A stretch of 64,000 nucleotides of DNA from Corynebacterium uberis (lineage in GTDB: Bacteria > Actinomycetota > Actinomycetes > Mycobacteriales > Mycobacteriaceae). Of this stretch, positions 29,893-39,021 are shown one piece after another; the stretch's first letter is position 1, and every line of letters starts with the position of its first letter. Made by a program: the position numbers and the translations under genes. A model generated the notes under the pieces. It ran no database searches. It was not told the DNA's origin and saw only the letters and a list, made by a program, of their open reading frames with translations. Location of the stretch: assembly GCF_020616335.1 (NCBI RefSeq), contig NZ_CP085051.1, forward strand, positions 2,170,001 to 2,234,000. The letters run 5' to 3'.

Positions 29893-32393
29893 GGGCGAGC
29901 CTCCGGGTCGTCCGGTAGCTGCGGCTCGGCGTGCTCGCCGGGCTCCTGCACGCCCGGGGTAGGCGTGCGGGGTACCTCGCCTACGCGCGGGCCGTCGATG
30001 ACGCCGGGGGTTTCCTCCGGGGCCGCCTCAGCACCGTGTTCGGATGCCGGGGTTGCGCTGGTGTCCGGGTGGTCGGGGCGTTCGCGCTCTGGCAGGCGGA
30101 AGCCGATCATCTCTTCTTCCTTCGGCGGCGTGGCGGGCGCTTCTGCGTTCCCTGGCTGGGCGTCCTGGTTCGGGTGTGCCGCATAGGGGTTGGCCGGCGC
30201 CCCGCCCTGCTGGCTGGCGCCCTGCGGGGTGCTGCCCTGCGGGGTACCACCCTGCTGGTTGGTTCCCTGCGGCGGCCAGCCGGGCACGGTCCAGCCCTCT
30301 GGCGGCGGGGTGCCCTCGTAACGCGGAGTTACCGCGGTGGCGGTTCCCGTCGCGGTGGCGCCGGAAGGCTGGCCCTGCGTGTTCTGCTTGGCCAGCTGCG
30401 CCTGGCGCTTGGCGCGCGCGGCGCGGGATGCCTCCAGGAGGCTAAACGGCTTGGGCGGTTCTTCGCCGCGCTCCAGGGCCAGCTCGGTGGGGGTCTTCAC
30501 CGGTTCGCGGCCTTCCTGGCGGGGGAAGCGCACGGGCTCGTCGGGGAAGACCTCGCCGGCGCTGACCGGCTCGATGCCGGTGAACAGGGCCTCCAGGTCC
30601 GGGCGGCGCAGGGTTTCTTTTTCCAGCAGCTTTTCTGCCAGGCGATCCAGGTAGTCGCGGTGGCGCGAGAGGATCTCATAGGACTTTTCGTGCGCCCGGT
30701 CGATGAGGTACTGCACCTGGGAGTCAATGTCCGCGGCGATGGCCGGGGAGTAATCCAGGGTGCCGCCGGCTCCGCGGCCGGAGAACGGGTCGCCCTGTTC
30801 CTGGCCGTACTTGACGGTGCCCAGCAGCGGGGACATGCCGTATTCGGTGACCATGGCGCGGGCGATTTTGGTGGCCTGCTCGATGTCTGCGGACGCCCCG
30901 GTGGTGGGTTCGCCGAAGACGAGCTCTTCGGCGGAGCGCCCGCCCATGGCGAAGACCAGCCGGGCGAAGAGTTCGTCGCGGTTGTACATGCCCTTGTCAT
31001 CCTCGGCGGCGGTCATGGCGTGCCCGCCGGTGCGCCCGCGCGCGAGGATGGTCACCTTGTATACGCGCTCGATGTCCTTGAGCGCCCAGGCGGACAGCGT
31101 GTGGCCGCCTTCGTGGTAGGCGGTGACCTTCTTTTCTTTTTCGGAAATGACCTTGGAGGAGCGCCGCGGCCCGCCGATGACGCGGTCGGTGGCCTCTTCG
31201 AGGGCGTCGGCAGTGATCACGTTGCCGCCGATGCGGGCGGTGAGCAGCGCGGCCTCATTGAGCACGTTGGCCAGGTCCGCACCGGACATGCCGGCGGTGC
31301 GCTTGGCCAGGGCCTTCAGGTCAGCGTCGGGGGCAAACGGCTTGCCCTTGGCGTGGACCTGGAGGATCTTTTCCCGGCCGGTCAGGTCCGGGTTGGTCAC
31401 CGGGATTTGGCGGTCGAAGCGGCCCGGGCGCAGCAGGGCGGGGTCCAGCACGTCCGGCCGGTTGGTGGCGGCCATGAGGATGACGCCTTCGCGGGCGCCA
31501 AAGCCGTCCATTTCCACGAGCAGCTGGTTGAGGGTTTGTTCGCGCTCGTCGTGCCCGCCGCCCATGCCGGAGCCGCGGTGGCGGCCCACGGCGTCGATCT
31601 CATCAATGAAGATGATGCAGGGGGAGTTTTCGCGGGCCTGCTTGAACAGGTCGCGCACGCGGGAGGCGCCCACGCCGACGAACATTTCTACGAAGTCCGA
31701 GCCGGAGATGGAGTAGAACGGCACCCCGGCCTCGCCGGCGACGGCGCGGGCCAGCAGGGTTTTACCGGTGCCGGGCGGGCCGTAGAGCAGCACGCCGCGG
31801 GGGATTTTGGCGCCGAGTTCGTAGTAGCGGGTGGGGTCCTCCAGGAAGTCTTTGATCTCCTGGAGCTCATCAACAGCATCGTCGGCACCGGCAACGTCCG
31901 CGAAGGTGTTGGTGGGCATGTCCTTGGTCAGCTGCTTGGCCTTGGAGGATCCGATGCCAAACATCCCGCCGGACTGCATCCTGGTCATCAGGAACATGAG
32001 CACACCGAAGAGCAGCACCATGGGCAGCAGGAACGTGGCCATGGACATGAGGAAGGATTCCTTGGTCACGGAGGTGTCATACTTCTCCGCGCCGGAATCT
32101 GTCACTGCCCTAAACACGTCCGGTGCGGTGCGCGCCGGGTATTGGCTCATGACCTCCTTGACGCCCTCGCGTTCCTCTACCTTGATGGGCTCCTTGAGGG
32201 TCAGGCGGACGCGCTGCTCGCGGTCGTCGATACGCACCTGATCCACGTTGTGGTCCTTCAGCTGCGTCATCACCACGGAGGTGTCTACCTTTTGGAACCC
32301 CCGAGTATCGTCGGTAAGCAGGGAAAATACGTAGAAAAGTACCAGCACCACCGCGGCGGTGGTGCCGAACTGAATAATGCGCTTATTTTTCAT
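29889..32393 (-). CDS. ftsH: ATP-dependent zinc metalloprotease FtsH
   Basis: FtsH is a membrane-anchored AAA+ protease degrading misfolded membrane and regulatory proteins. The 834-residue protein has two membrane segments (about 10-27 and 116-136), Walker A GPPGTGKT near residue 205, the SRH region and the zinc motif HEGGH near residue 430 (HEAGH is usual; the Ala to Gly change leaves the metal ligands). The last 170 residues are a Pro/Gln/Gly-rich tail with repeats of [11 protein letters not shown] type, longer than in E. coli but like other corynebacteria. It heads the folate genes. Confidence 0.96.
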   Translation of the reverse strand: MKNKRIIQFGTTAAVVLVLFYVFSLLTDDTRGFQKVDTSVVMTQLKDHNVDQVRIDDREQRVRLTLKEPIKVEEREGVKEVMSQYPARTAPDVFRAVTDSGAEKYDTSVTKESFLMSMATFLLPMVLLFGVLMFLMTRMQSGGMFGIGSSKAKQLTKDMPTNTFADVAGADDAVDELQEIKDFLEDPTRYYELGAKIPRGVLLYGPPGTGKTLLARAVAGEAGVPFYSISGSDFVEMFVGVGASRVRDLFKQARENSPCIIFIDEIDAVGRHRGSGMGGGHDEREQTLNQLLVEMDGFGAREGVILMAATNRPDVLDPALLRPGRFDRQIPVTNPDLTGREKILQVHAKGKPFAPDADLKALAKRTAGMSGADLANVLNEAALLTARIGGNVITADALEEATDRVIGGPRRSSKVISEKEKKVTAYHEGGHTLSAWALKDIERVYKVTILARGRTGGHAMTAAEDDKGMYNRDELFARLVFAMGGRSAEELVFGEPTTGASADIEQATKIARAMVTEYGMSPLLGTVKYGQEQGDPFSGRGAGGTLDYSPAIAADIDSQVQYLIDRAHEKSYEILSRHRDYLDRLAEKLLEKETLRRPDLEALFTGIEPVSAGEVFPDEPVRFPRQEGREPVKTPTELALERGEEPPKPFSLLEASRAARAKRQAQLAKQNTQGQPSGATATGTATAVTPRYEGTPPPEGWTVPGWPPQGTNQQGGTPQGSTPQGASQQGGAPANPYAAHPNQDAQPGNAEAPATPPKEEEMIGFRLPERERPDHPDTSATPASEHGAEAAPEETPGVIDGPRVGEVPRTPTPGVQEPGEHAEPQLPDDPEARP

Positions 32394-32529
32394 CTACATC
32401 TAGATCAGACCCGCAGGGCCGTTGGCGTGGCCCGGGCTCGCGTCTTTTCCTTATCTTGTCTCAGCTATCAGCAGGATGCGTGTTGTGCTGTTGAAACGTT
32501 GCAGCGAACGGAGACGTTCCCGCCCGGGC

Positions 32530-33114
32530 CTACTTGGTGTACACCTCAGGCTTGAGCGTACATAGGAACGGCAGGTCACGGTACTTTTCTGCGTAGTCCA
32601 GGCCGTAGCCGACCACGAACTCGTTGGGGATGTCAAAGCCCACGTCCAGCATGTCCACCTTGGCGGTCTGCGCCTCCGGCTTGCGGAACAAGGAGATGAC
32701 TTCCAGGGACTTCGGGTTGCGGTGGCGCAGGTTGCGCATCAGCCACGACAGGGTCAGCCCGGAATCGATGATGTCTTCCACGATGAGCACATCACGCCCG
32801 GCGATATCAATGTCCAGGTCCTTGAGAATGCGCACCACCCCGGACGAGGTGGTGGAGTTGCCGTAGGAGGACACGGCCATGAACTCCATCTGGGAGGGGA
32901 TGGACAGTGCGCGGGCGAAGTCAGTCATGAAGAACACCGCACCCTTAAGCACGCCGACGAGCAGCAGGTTGTCCCCGGAGTCGGCGTAGCGGCGCGACAT
33001 CTCATCGGCCATCTCCTGCACGCGCTCCCGCAGCTGCTCCTCGGAGACCAGCAGGGCCTCCAAGTCCTGGCCATACTTGTTGTCCGGTACGTCGTAGTTC
33101 TTCTGGTCGTGCAT
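32530..33114 (-). CDS. hpt: Hypoxanthine-guanine phosphoribosyltransferase
   Basis: Hpt salvages hypoxanthine and guanine to nucleotides. The 194-residue protein has the PRPP motif [14 protein letters not shown] and the C-terminal [18 protein letters not shown] 33114 is chosen because the family N terminus begins here, with AAGGCGGA upstream. In relatives tilS ends directly before hpt; here 6.4 kb of other DNA intervenes. Confidence 0.95.
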   Translation of the reverse strand: MHDQKNYDVPDNKYGQDLEALLVSEEQLRERVQEMADEMSRRYADSGDNLLLVGVLKGAVFFMTDFARALSIPSQMEFMAVSSYGNSTTSSGVVRILKDLDIDIAGRDVLIVEDIIDSGLTLSWLMRNLRHRNPKSLEVISLFRKPEAQTAKVDMLDVGFDIPNEFVVGYGLDYAEKYRDLPFLCTLKPEVYTK

Positions 33115-33439
33115 GGCTCCGCCTTCTTTTCTTCGTCTCTGCGCCGCCCCCTGGGACTCAGGCCACAACGGGATGCCGGCGCTGGCTGTTGATAAAGACA
33201 CTGTAGGTCACAGTAAGACTCATTAAGACACTGCCAGTCTGCCATTAAGGCACCGGTGCCAGCCAACCTAGCAGGCCCTATGCTCGCTTGCCGACGCCCC
33301 GCGTCCCCCTCCTCCTCCCCCACCGTCACGCGCGCGCCGCCGCCCCGAGCGCCGCCGCCCCGGGCACTGCCGTGGCGCGGGCTGTCCTGGTGGTCCTGGA
33401 CCACCCGCCGGGCCCGTCGGTTGCAGGTAGCATCGACAC
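33115..33439. other. Left junction of the accessory segment, upstream of hpt
   Basis: There is no gene. Near 33195-33250 the sequence has short repeated units (AAGACACTG twice, CATTAAG twice) and probably holds the hpt promoter. A copy of the dispersed motif CGCTTGCCGACGC followed by CCC lies at 33285-33297. I found no tRNA end or clear attachment duplication. Confidence 0.4.
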
Positions 33440-34330
33440 ATGGCTGACAATGACGCCACCGATGAGCACCTGCCCGCTCCGCAGCACCGGGCGAGTTCGG
33501 GGATCACTGGGGGTGCTGGGATCGTGGCCACCGGCACGCTGGCAGTCATCGGCGTGTTCGGGATTGTGGCGGCAGCGCTCGGCGTGCCTGGCCTGGCACT
33601 AGCGCTGGTGTTTACCCTCGCCGCCCTGGCCGCGTGCGCAACGTTGGTGTGGTCCGCACTGCGGAACACCGCCCCTCCAGAACAGCCCACGCCGGCCATG
33701 CCGCCCGCCGACGCGCAGCCCGAACAACCAGAAGACCAGGCCCAGCCCGAACCACTAGACCTCGACGCAGCCAAAAAGGCGCTCCAAGAACACTCCTTTA
33801 CCCCGTGGCAGGAACCTCCCGCACGCCCCACGCCAGTTGAGCGCGACATCCTGCCCCGCACGGCCACCCGCGCAGCGGAGCTGGGCTACTCCGTGGACAA
33901 GCTCTTTGCCGCCCTGGACGCCAAGCCGCCACGCCGCCGCACCGGCTACCGCGGGCGCTGGCTCGTTGAACTTCCCGGCATGGACGTCATTGTTGCCGAT
34001 GACTCCGCAACCGTCCTGGTCGTCTACCCGGAAGGCGAAGGCCTCGCAGCCTCCCAAGCCCCCACCCCGCGGGCGATGCCCCGGGTTGCCGGCACCAAGA
34101 AGGACGACCGCGCCCCCATGCCCCACAGCGTGGCCGAGCTGCTACAGCTATGCCGCAAGCACGGCTTCGAGGTGGATGGTTCCTCACGGCACTTCAAACT
34201 CACCCACCCCGACCACCCCGGCGTGTACTGCTCCGTCTCACGGACCCCATCCGACTACCGATGGGCCTACAACTGCATCACAGAGATTCGCCACAAGTTC
34301 GACATTGACCTGCGCGAGCCGCTGGAGTGA
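33440..34330 (+). CDS. Membrane protein with a HicA-like C-terminal domain
   Basis: The 296-residue protein has two membrane segments (about 26-48 and 50-72), a Pro/Gln/Glu-rich linker (about 78-106), a middle domain with GYRGRWLVELPGMDVIV and a C-terminal domain (about 225-296). That domain reads LLQLCRKHGFEVDGSSRHFK and continues with a His/Pro loop, then CSVSRTPSDYRW. This resembles the small double-stranded-RNA-binding fold of HicA toxins, including the Ser-x-His region. No HicB antitoxin is adjacent. I do not recognise the whole protein. Confidence 0.6.
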   Translation: MADNDATDEHLPAPQHRASSGITGGAGIVATGTLAVIGVFGIVAAALGVPGLALALVFTLAALAACATLVWSALRNTAPPEQPTPAMPPADAQPEQPEDQAQPEPLDLDAAKKALQEHSFTPWQEPPARPTPVERDILPRTATRAAELGYSVDKLFAALDAKPPRRRTGYRGRWLVELPGMDVIVADDSATVLVVYPEGEGLAASQAPTPRAMPRVAGTKKDDRAPMPHSVAELLQLCRKHGFEVDGSSRHFKLTHPDHPGVYCSVSRTPSDYRWAYNCITEIRHKFDIDLREPLE

Positions 34331-34405
34331 GGGGCTGAAGCCGAACACTCCAGGCAACAACCACAGCGCAGCGGGCACGATGCCGTAATATAAGCCGTGA
34401 TAGAT

Positions 34406-34465
34406 CCCCGGTCAGGCCTCTTCCCCACGTGGGTAACGCACAAATGACCGGGGCCGTTCTTTTCT
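34406..34465 (+). terminator. Terminator after the HicA-like membrane protein gene
   Basis: CCCCGGTCA (34406-34414) and TGACCGGGG (34445-34453) form a perfect 9-base stem with a 30-base loop, followed by CCGTTCTTTTCT. Confidence 0.65.
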
Positions 34466-34586
34466 GTGAGGGGGCTAACTGGGGTCCACAACTGGCTGAG
34501 TTCCACGTAGTGGAGTGAGCGCAGGGGTGACCACCAAAGTGCGGGTACGCCCAAAGACAGCCGACTTTACGCTTATCGACGCCCCA

Positions 34587-34760
34587 CTACTTCTTCCTAT
34601 TGGTACGCACCCGATGGACGAATACGGCAGTGACCACACCCACCAGGAGCATCCCGAGCCCCCAAACGGATCCATAATTTGCAGCCAGCATCACAGCAAA
34701 GACTGCGGCCAACAGGGTCACGATGTACGCATTAGCTTCAATACTGGTGAAGTTCTTCAT
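34587..34760 (-). CDS. Small hydrophobic protein, unknown
   Basis: The 57-residue protein has two membrane segments (about 11-29 and 33-49) and a basic end RVRTNRKK. The ATG at 34760 has GAGAGGA about 10 bases upstream. A copy of the dispersed motif (34570-34582) touches its end. I do not recognise a family. It lies downstream of a YdeI-like gene on the same strand. Confidence 0.55.
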   Translation of the reverse strand: MKNFTSIEANAYIVTLLAAVFAVMLAANYGSVWGLGMLLVGVVTAVFVHRVRTNRKK

Positions 34761-34789
34761 CGCTGTGTTGTCCTCTCCATGAGTGAGAC

Positions 34790-35056
34790 TTAGGCGTGCC
34801 CGGTGCGCTCCCGGTGCTTGCACCCCGGCCAGCAGCACGGCCGCCGCTTGCCCTCATGCAATTCCTCGCGGGTGCGCCGGATACGCCTAGTGCGTGTTTC
34901 TGGCTTCTTGGCGTCTTCCACCCAGCACACAAACTCGTTGCGCGCCAAGGGCGTGATGTCCTCCCACAGCTCCAGGGCCTCGCGATCTCCCAGCAGGGCA
35001 TCGCGCAGGTCATCGGGTAGCTCATGGACCACGCCACCGGATACGGAATCGGTCAT
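34790..35056 (-). CDS. YdeI/OmpD-associated family protein (short)
   Basis: The 88-residue protein has ELPDDLRDALLGDREALELWE and LARNEFVCWVEDAKKPETR, which match the bacteriocin-resistance YdeI/OmdA helical domain. The C-terminal part RRPCCWPGCKHRERTGHA is Cys/His rich and might bind a metal. I prefer ATG 35056 over a GTG two codons earlier. Cellular role is unknown. Confidence 0.7.
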   Translation of the reverse strand: MTDSVSGGVVHELPDDLRDALLGDREALELWEDITPLARNEFVCWVEDAKKPETRTRRIRRTREELHEGKRRPCCWPGCKHRERTGHA

Positions 35057-35106
35057 GGCCACTAGGTTACTGATTGCACCCCGCCCGGCGCTAGGGCTGA
35101 CCTAGG

Positions 35107-37968
35107 ATGTTTCGCATGACTCATGCTCCTGCCGCACCCCACCCCACGAACCCCACTGAGGCGGTGAACGTTGAGGCCCAGCGCCGCGCGGCCGCCCGCA
35201 AGTTCGCAGCCAAGTGGGCAGGACGCGGCTATGAAAAGGGCGATACTTCAAGTTTCTGGCTAGAGCTGTTGGGCTCTGTGGTGGGCATGGAGGATGTGAC
35301 CACGAATGTACGCTTTGAACAGCGCACCATTTCGCGCGGCTACATTGACGTGGTTATCGCGGACGCGAAGACGTTTATTGAGCAAAAGTCCCTGGGCGTG
35401 GACCTGGACAAGCCCGATGTGCGCCAGGGGGAGATGGTCACCCCGTTCCAGCAGGCGCGAAACTATGCGGATACGCTGCCCAATTCGCAGCGGCCTGACT
35501 TTATTATCGTGTGCAATTTTGGCACGTTCCGCATCCATGACCTCAATAGTGTGACCGCGCACGAGCCTGCCGTCGAATTTGAGCTCGCCGAGCTCCCCGA
35601 CAATATTCACCTGCTCGATTTCCTCATCGACCCCCAGCGGGCCCGCCTCAAGCGCGAGGAAAAGGTGTCCATGGACGCCGGCGAGCTGGTGGGCAAGCTC
35701 TACACCGGCCTGCGCGCCCAGTATTTGGACCCGGACACGGAGGCCAACCAGCACGCGCTCAACGTGCTGTGCGTGCGCCTGGTGTTTTGCCTTTTCGCCG
35801 AGGACGCCGGGCTCTTCCAAAAGGACGCGCTGTTCCACTACCTCGACGGCGCGCCACCGCACCTGGTGCGCGGGATGCTCAAGGAACTTTTCACCGTGCT
35901 TAACACCCCGGTGGAGAAGCGCGACCCGTATCTCTCGGATGATTTGAAGGTCTTCCCCTACGTCAATGGTGGGCTGTTCGCGGCTGAGGAGGAGATCCCC
36001 CATTTCACCCCGGAGCTGCTTAGCCTGCTCTTGCAGGAGATCTCCCAGAACACCAACTGGGCCCAGATCAGCCCGACGATCTTCGGCGGGGTCTTTGAAT
36101 CCACACTCAACCCGGAGACTCGCGCTAAGGGAGGCATGCACTACACCTCCCCGGAGAACATCCACAAGGTCATTGATCCGCTGTTCTTGGACGGCCTTAA
36201 AGACGAGCTGGCCGCGATCCTCGACGATGCCTCCCTCGGCCCCATCAAGCGCAACAACCAGCTGAAACGCTTCCACGACAAAATCGCCGGGCTAACCTTC
36301 TTCGACCCGGCCTGCGGCTCCGGCAACTTCCTCACCGAGACCTACATCTCGCTGCGGCGCATCGAAAACAAGATCCTCTCGGTGCTTGTGGGCGACCAAA
36401 ACGTCCTCGGCTTCGATGACATCGGCGCCACCCCCTTAAAGATCTCCCTGGACCAGTTCTACGGCCTGGAAATCAATGACTTCGCCGTCGCCGTCGCATC
36501 AACCGCACTGTGGATCGCCCAACTCCAGGCCAACATCGAGGCCCAGACCATCATCACCACCAACATCGCGGACCTTCCGCTTCGCGACGCCGCCCACATC
36601 CACCACGGCAACGCCCTGCGGGTGGACTGGACCGAGGTCCTGCCCCCAGAGAATTGCCATTACATCATTGGCAACCCGCCGTTTTTGGGCGCCCGCAATC
36701 AATCGAAGGAGCAGAAGGCCGAGCTCAAGGACGTCTTTCCCAAGGGCACCAAGAATGTAGGCAACATCGACTACGTTGCTGGCTGGTACATCAAAGCCGC
36801 TGAGTATATGGGCGACTTTCCTGTCCGCACAGCATTCGTATCAACCAATTCGATCTGCCAGGGTGAGCAGGTTGCCAACGTGTGGTATCCCATCACTTGC
36901 CAAGGCTTCCGGATCAATTTCGCCCACGACACATTCCGGTGGGGCAACGAGGCCGCCCAACAGGCACACGTATTTTGCGTCATCGTTGGATTCTCTAAAC
37001 AAAATGACCCCGTGCGCCTGTATCACCACCCCGGCCCCGATGCAGAGGCACACCTGCAACTACCAGGCAGATTGAACCCTTACCTTGCCGACGCACCTGA
37101 TGCGTTCGTGTGGAATCGTAGCAAGGCCCTGTGTGCCATCCCTGCGATTGGCATCGGGAATCAGCCCATCGATGGCGGCCACTACCTCTTCACCCCAGAA
37201 GAGAAGAACGACTTCATTAAAGCGGAGCCCTACTCCGAATCATTTTTCCATCCTTGGATCGGGGCCAGAGAATTTCTGCAGGGTTCCGAACGCTGGGTCT
37301 TGTGGCTTGGCAACGCAACTCCAGCGGACTTCAAACGCATGCCACTGGCACGAGAAAGAGTGCTGGCAGTTCGGGACTTTCGCTTGTCAAGTAAACGCAT
37401 ATCCACGCTCAAACTCGCTGAATCACCCACCCGTTTTCAAGTGGAGAAAATGCCAAAGGGAAACTCCATTGTTGTTCCTAAAGTATCTTCTGAGCGGCGC
37501 AGCTATATCCCACTTGGTTTGATCGAACCCGAGATTTTCGCTAGCGATCTAGTTTTCCTCATCCCCAATGCCACCCTGTACCACTTCGGGGTCCTGCACT
37601 CGCAGTTCCACAATGCGTGGATGCGCACTGTCGGCGGAAGACTCAAGAGCGATTATCGCTACTCCGGCGGGGTCGTCTACAACAACTTCATCTGGCCTCA
37701 GCCTGACGCCACGATGAAAAATTCAATCGAACGCTGCGCCCAATCCGTCCTCGATGCCCGCGCTCAATACCCGGATTCAACTCTCGCGGACATGTATGAC
37801 CCCGATAATGCGTTCCTCTATCCCGCACTGACCAAGGCACATGCTGGGCTCGACACCGCGGTGGAGCGCGCCTACGGCGTGGACTTCTCTGATCGTGATG
37901 ATGATACCCGGGAGCAGGCCATCGTTTCCCACCTGTTCAAGCTTTATGGGGAGGTCATAGGTGAATAA
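35107..37968 (+). CDS. MmeI-type (type IIL) restriction-modification enzyme
   Basis: The 953-residue protein combines nuclease, methyltransferase and target recognition in one chain. The N-terminal region has a PD-ExK pattern with IDVVI (about 77-81) and EQKS (about 90-93). A helical connector follows, then an adenine methyltransferase with FDPACGSGNFL (about 398-408, SAM binding) and GNPPFLG (about 520, catalytic). The C-terminal third resembles the MmeI target recognition region. Such enzymes cut DNA about 20 bases from their site and methylate one strand. It is the main cargo of the accessory segment. From about 36.7 kb its codons become more AT-rich. Confidence 0.85.
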   Translation: MFRMTHAPAAPHPTNPTEAVNVEAQRRAAARKFAAKWAGRGYEKGDTSSFWLELLGSVVGMEDVTTNVRFEQRTISRGYIDVVIADAKTFIEQKSLGVDLDKPDVRQGEMVTPFQQARNYADTLPNSQRPDFIIVCNFGTFRIHDLNSVTAHEPAVEFELAELPDNIHLLDFLIDPQRARLKREEKVSMDAGELVGKLYTGLRAQYLDPDTEANQHALNVLCVRLVFCLFAEDAGLFQKDALFHYLDGAPPHLVRGMLKELFTVLNTPVEKRDPYLSDDLKVFPYVNGGLFAAEEEIPHFTPELLSLLLQEISQNTNWAQISPTIFGGVFESTLNPETRAKGGMHYTSPENIHKVIDPLFLDGLKDELAAILDDASLGPIKRNNQLKRFHDKIAGLTFFDPACGSGNFLTETYISLRRIENKILSVLVGDQNVLGFDDIGATPLKISLDQFYGLEINDFAVAVASTALWIAQLQANIEAQTIITTNIADLPLRDAAHIHHGNALRVDWTEVLPPENCHYIIGNPPFLGARNQSKEQKAELKDVFPKGTKNVGNIDYVAGWYIKAAEYMGDFPVRTAFVSTNSICQGEQVANVWYPITCQGFRINFAHDTFRWGNEAAQQAHVFCVIVGFSKQNDPVRLYHHPGPDAEAHLQLPGRLNPYLADAPDAFVWNRSKALCAIPAIGIGNQPIDGGHYLFTPEEKNDFIKAEPYSESFFHPWIGAREFLQGSERWVLWLGNATPADFKRMPLARERVLAVRDFRLSSKRISTLKLAESPTRFQVEKMPKGNSIVVPKVSSERRSYIPLGLIEPEIFASDLVFLIPNATLYHFGVLHSQFHNAWMRTVGGRLKSDYRYSGGVVYNNFIWPQPDATMKNSIERCAQSVLDARAQYPDSTLADMYDPDNAFLYPALTKAHAGLDTAVERAYGVDFSDRDDDTREQAIVSHLFKLYGEVIGE

Positions 37969-38351
37969 ATTACGCCCGGCCATTATCCCAAACATCGTCA
38001 CCCCTCAACGTTCATCTGCCATCAATCGACTTGCAGTAATTCAAACACGTACCAGGCGTGCCAATCATTACCTAATGCCCAAATCTTAATCCCCCGTCTA
38101 GTTTCCTGCAGGTCCCACAGTAGAAAAGGAGCAGATACCTGTTAGCCATCAGCCAACTTGACCAATAACCATGAGATAATACCGCAATAATCCAAATAAT
38201 TACCAATGAACCATATCGACAACTAAACACGAGGCACACAATTTTGGACCTATATTCACGTCCAAAATACCGCTCCCCCTGCCTCATCTATGCCCTACAA
38301 CGCGCCTCGAAGTAAAATTTACACTTCGAGACGCACCGTAGCTTGCAACAT
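37969..38351. other. Intergenic region with two hairpins after the MmeI-type gene
   Basis: No gene is supported. Two perfect or near-perfect hairpins are present. ATTTTGGAC/GTCCAAAAT lies at 38241-38249 and 38260-38268 with a 10-base loop. A 12-base stem follows next to the small-gene pair (listed separately). The stretch is AT-rich. Confidence 0.5.
38302..38334 (-). terminator. Hairpin after the phage-like small gene pair
   Basis: GCGCCTCGAAGT (38302-38313) pairs with ACTTCGAGACGC (38323-38334) at 11 of 12 positions with a 9-base loop, 17 bases after the stop of the second gene of the pair. There is no long T tract. Confidence 0.55.
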
Positions 38352-38597
38352 TTACGCCCGGAAGTGGATATTGACCCCTTCGCTAACCATCTGGGCATAT
38401 TGTGCCAGTTCTTTATTAGAAACTGACCCTCCATGCTTCTTGAAGATAGCCGCAATACGAGGCTTTATCACCGCAACCGGCTTGCCCTTGTAAGAGCGGG
38501 CGAGTGCAGCGAAATCTCGCTCGTATCGTTTCGCAGTTTCCTTCGCGATCGATTGGGTAAGTTTACCCAGAGTTTTCTCATCGATGTAGGAATTCAC
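38352..38597 (-). CDS. Small protein, unknown, phage-like context
   Basis: The 81-residue basic protein begins MNSYIDEKTLGKLTQSI and is predicted mostly helical, with AVIKPRIAAIFKKHGG in the middle. I do not recognise its family. It starts two bases after the stop of the upstream gene with the TGRFV repeats, so the pair is cotranscribed. Confidence 0.6.
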   Translation of the reverse strand: MNSYIDEKTLGKLTQSIAKETAKRYERDFAALARSYKGKPVAVIKPRIAAIFKKHGGSVSNKELAQYAQMVSEGVNIHFRA

Positions 38598-38599
38598 AG

Positions 38600-38803
38600 C
38601 TAGACCCCCTGCCTGATCGTGGTGTTTGGGTGTCGGTTAGCTGCCGCTTCTGAGACGAATCGGCCTGTGATTGCAGATCGGTAGACCGACCTATTGCCCC
38701 CGTTCCCCACCACCTCGGTAGTCGTGGTACGGGGACTCCGCACTGCCGTAGCAGCTCTCACGAACCGTCCCGTAGAAGCGCTTCGATGGACTTTGCGTGT
38801 CAT
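38600..38803 (-). CDS. Small protein with two RSAxTGRFV repeats
   Basis: The 67-residue protein is an internal duplication. VHRSASTGRFVRAATAVRSP with TTTTEVV is followed by VYRSAITGRFVSEAAANRHP with TTIRQ. This short repeat occurs in many small proteins of phages and actinobacterial accessory regions, with no known function. A GGAAAGTAGG stretch precedes the ATG. The downstream partner is two bases away. Confidence 0.7.
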   Translation of the reverse strand: MTRKVHRSASTGRFVRAATAVRSPRTTTTEVVGNGGNRSVYRSAITGRFVSEAAANRHPNTTIRQGV

Positions 38804-38858
38804 GCGACACCTACTTTCCGGCTTTCGCCAAATGGTGAGCGCTGCGCACGAAAAGCTG

Positions 38859-38931
38859 TAGACTAGGGAGCCTAGCCACCAAACTAGCCTCTAGCCCCGA
38901 GCTGTCCGCAACCCCGACGCTCGGGGCTTTT
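38859..38931 (+). ncRNA. Candidate small RNA with its own terminator
   Basis: A TAGACT -10 box (38859-38864) is followed about 30 bases later by a 10-base perfect hairpin, AGCCCCGAGC (38893-38902) and GCTCGGGGCT (38919-38928), and TTTT. No coding frame lies between, so a transcript of about 60 bases starting near 38871 is possible. It is divergent from the small gene pair. The -35 element is weak, and the RNA is an inference. Confidence 0.4.
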
Positions 38932-38948
38932 GGCGCTCATGGGCATAT

Positions 38949-39021
38949 ATTACATCACGGAATTACATCACTGTAGTTTTTGCGCTGCTCCTGTGGATAA
39001 CTTTTGCCAAGCTGTGGATAA
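38949..39021. repeat. Direct repeats and two perfect DnaA boxes
   Basis: ATTACATCAC occurs at 38949-38958 and 38962-38971, a 13-base period. It is followed by two TGTGGATAA sequences (38992-39000 and 39013-39021) in the same orientation. Both are exact complements of the TTATCCACA DnaA consensus. The arrangement resembles a small origin-like or DnaA-titration element. Confidence 0.55.

Noticed and set aside
29931..32555. An 874-codon plus-strand frame opposite ftsH
   Set aside because: It is the high-GC mirror of a well-supported ftsH and shows no domain or ribosome binding site.
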